Of a stretch of 64,000 nt of DNA, positions 63,784-64,000 are shown one piece after another (within the stretch, counting starts at the first letter, position 1; each line of letters starts with the position of its first letter). The translations under genes were made by a program, and so were the position numbers. The DNA comes from Candidatus Neomarinimicrobiota bacterium (GTDB lineage: Bacteria > Fidelibacterota > JAANXI01). The stretch is taken from the NCBI GenBank assembly GCA_021734025.1, contig JAIPJS010000010.1, positions 1 through 64,000 of the forward strand, given 5' to 3'. Under the pieces are notes generated by a model. That model was given only the letters and a program-made list of their open reading frames with translations, was not told the DNA's origin and ran no database searches.

Positions 63784-64000
63784 ATGATATCGTTTGACAA
63801 TATGACATTAAAGGTTCAGGAAGCGCTGAAAGGTGCGGTCGAACGCGCTGAAGAACGAGGGAACCCTGAGATACAAATCGGTCACTATCTCGATTTTGTT
63901 CTCAGTCAGAGCGAAAGTGTTATAGGTTCACTATTGCAGAAAATTGGCATTGATAGCAATGCCGTTCAAAAAGAAGCCCGAAGTGAAATCGATGGTTTGC
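63784..64000 (+). CDS. clpB: Chaperone ClpB, N-terminal fragment (cut by window edge)
   Basis: Only the first 72 codons are present. The peptide begins MISFDNMTLKVQEALKGAVE and continues with AEERGNPEIQIGHYLDFVL and GSLLQKIGIDSNAVQ, which fits the Clp-N domain that opens ClpB disaggregases. The AAA modules and middle domain lie beyond the window, so ClpB is favoured over ClpC or ClpA only because clpC is already present and the start QEAL is ClpB-like. GGAG lies 10 bases before the ATG, and the gene follows tamA by 15 bases. Confidence 0.7.
   Translation, partial: MISFDNMTLKVQEALKGAVERAEERGNPEIQIGHYLDFVLSQSESVIGSLLQKIGIDSNAVQKEARSEIDGL

Overview
The window is about 64 kb of ordinary chromosome from a Gram-negative bacterium with base composition near 50% GC. 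Almost every gene lies on the + strand; the exceptions are a transposase fragment and a CoA-binding protein gene at the left edge. A PorU-like C25 peptidase beside a PorV/PorQ-like barrel protein points to a type IX secretion system. Together with TamA/TamB, Lol-type transporters, system I cytochrome c maturation, a split methylmalonyl-CoA mutase and CdaA, this suggests a member of the Fibrobacteres-Chlorobi-Bacteroidetes superphylum or a related candidate phylum (for example Marinimicrobia, KSB1 or Calditrichota). That placement is inference from gene content; no rRNA gene is present.

Layout. 1-122: end of an IS3-family element. 206-634: CoA-binding protein. 1243-11653: complex I genes nuoA-B-C-D-H-I-J-K-L-M-N, with no nuoE, nuoF or nuoG, interrupted by a repeat island between nuoI and nuoJ. 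11654-12403: palindromic intergenic repeats. 12404-16457: thioesterase, NhaD-type antiporter, an unrecognised protein, and quinolinate synthase. 16944-22942: DHH phosphoesterase, dCTP deaminase, ispH, pdxS-pdxT and dxs. 22943-23491: a gene-free stretch holding a structured-RNA-like fragment. 23492-27229: methylmalonyl-CoA mutase large subunit, PHP phosphoesterase and a GCS2-type ligase. 27343-33086: cytochrome c maturation genes ccmE, ccmF, ccmH, a zinc-ribbon protein, ccmA, ccmB, ccmC and a 46-residue ccmD-like gene. 33441-40090: MBL hydrolase, then tilS-hpt-ftsH and folP-cdaA. 40269-46140: porU-porV pair. 46297-47159: PII protein and an Lrp/AsnC regulator. 47335-55651: prfB, lysS, two LolC/E-type permeases, lolD and clpC. 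55883-64000: dnaK, tamB, a tamA/bamA-type gene and the start of clpB.

How the parts fit. The nuo genes encode the membrane arm and quinone-reducing connecting arm of complex I. The ccm genes provide haem attachment for c-type cytochromes, so the two blocks together suggest a respiratory cell. ispH and dxs belong to the non-mevalonate isoprenoid pathway; pdxST makes pyridoxal phosphate and nadA starts NAD synthesis. The later genes are mostly envelope export and assembly (type IX sortase, Lol, Tam) and protein quality control (FtsH, ClpC, DnaK, ClpB).

Most of this is conserved housekeeping and I see no clear new defence or mobile system. The less usual signals are: a CxxxY-type CcmE with a cysteine-rich CcmH and a zinc-ribbon partner; complex I without its NADH module; several families of intergenic repeats (GTGTT arrays, paired palindromic elements with T tracts, and inverted AT-rich repeats bracketing one gene); a fragment resembling group II intron domain I upstream of the mutase; and an unrecognised acidic protein next to a His-rich NhaD antiporter.
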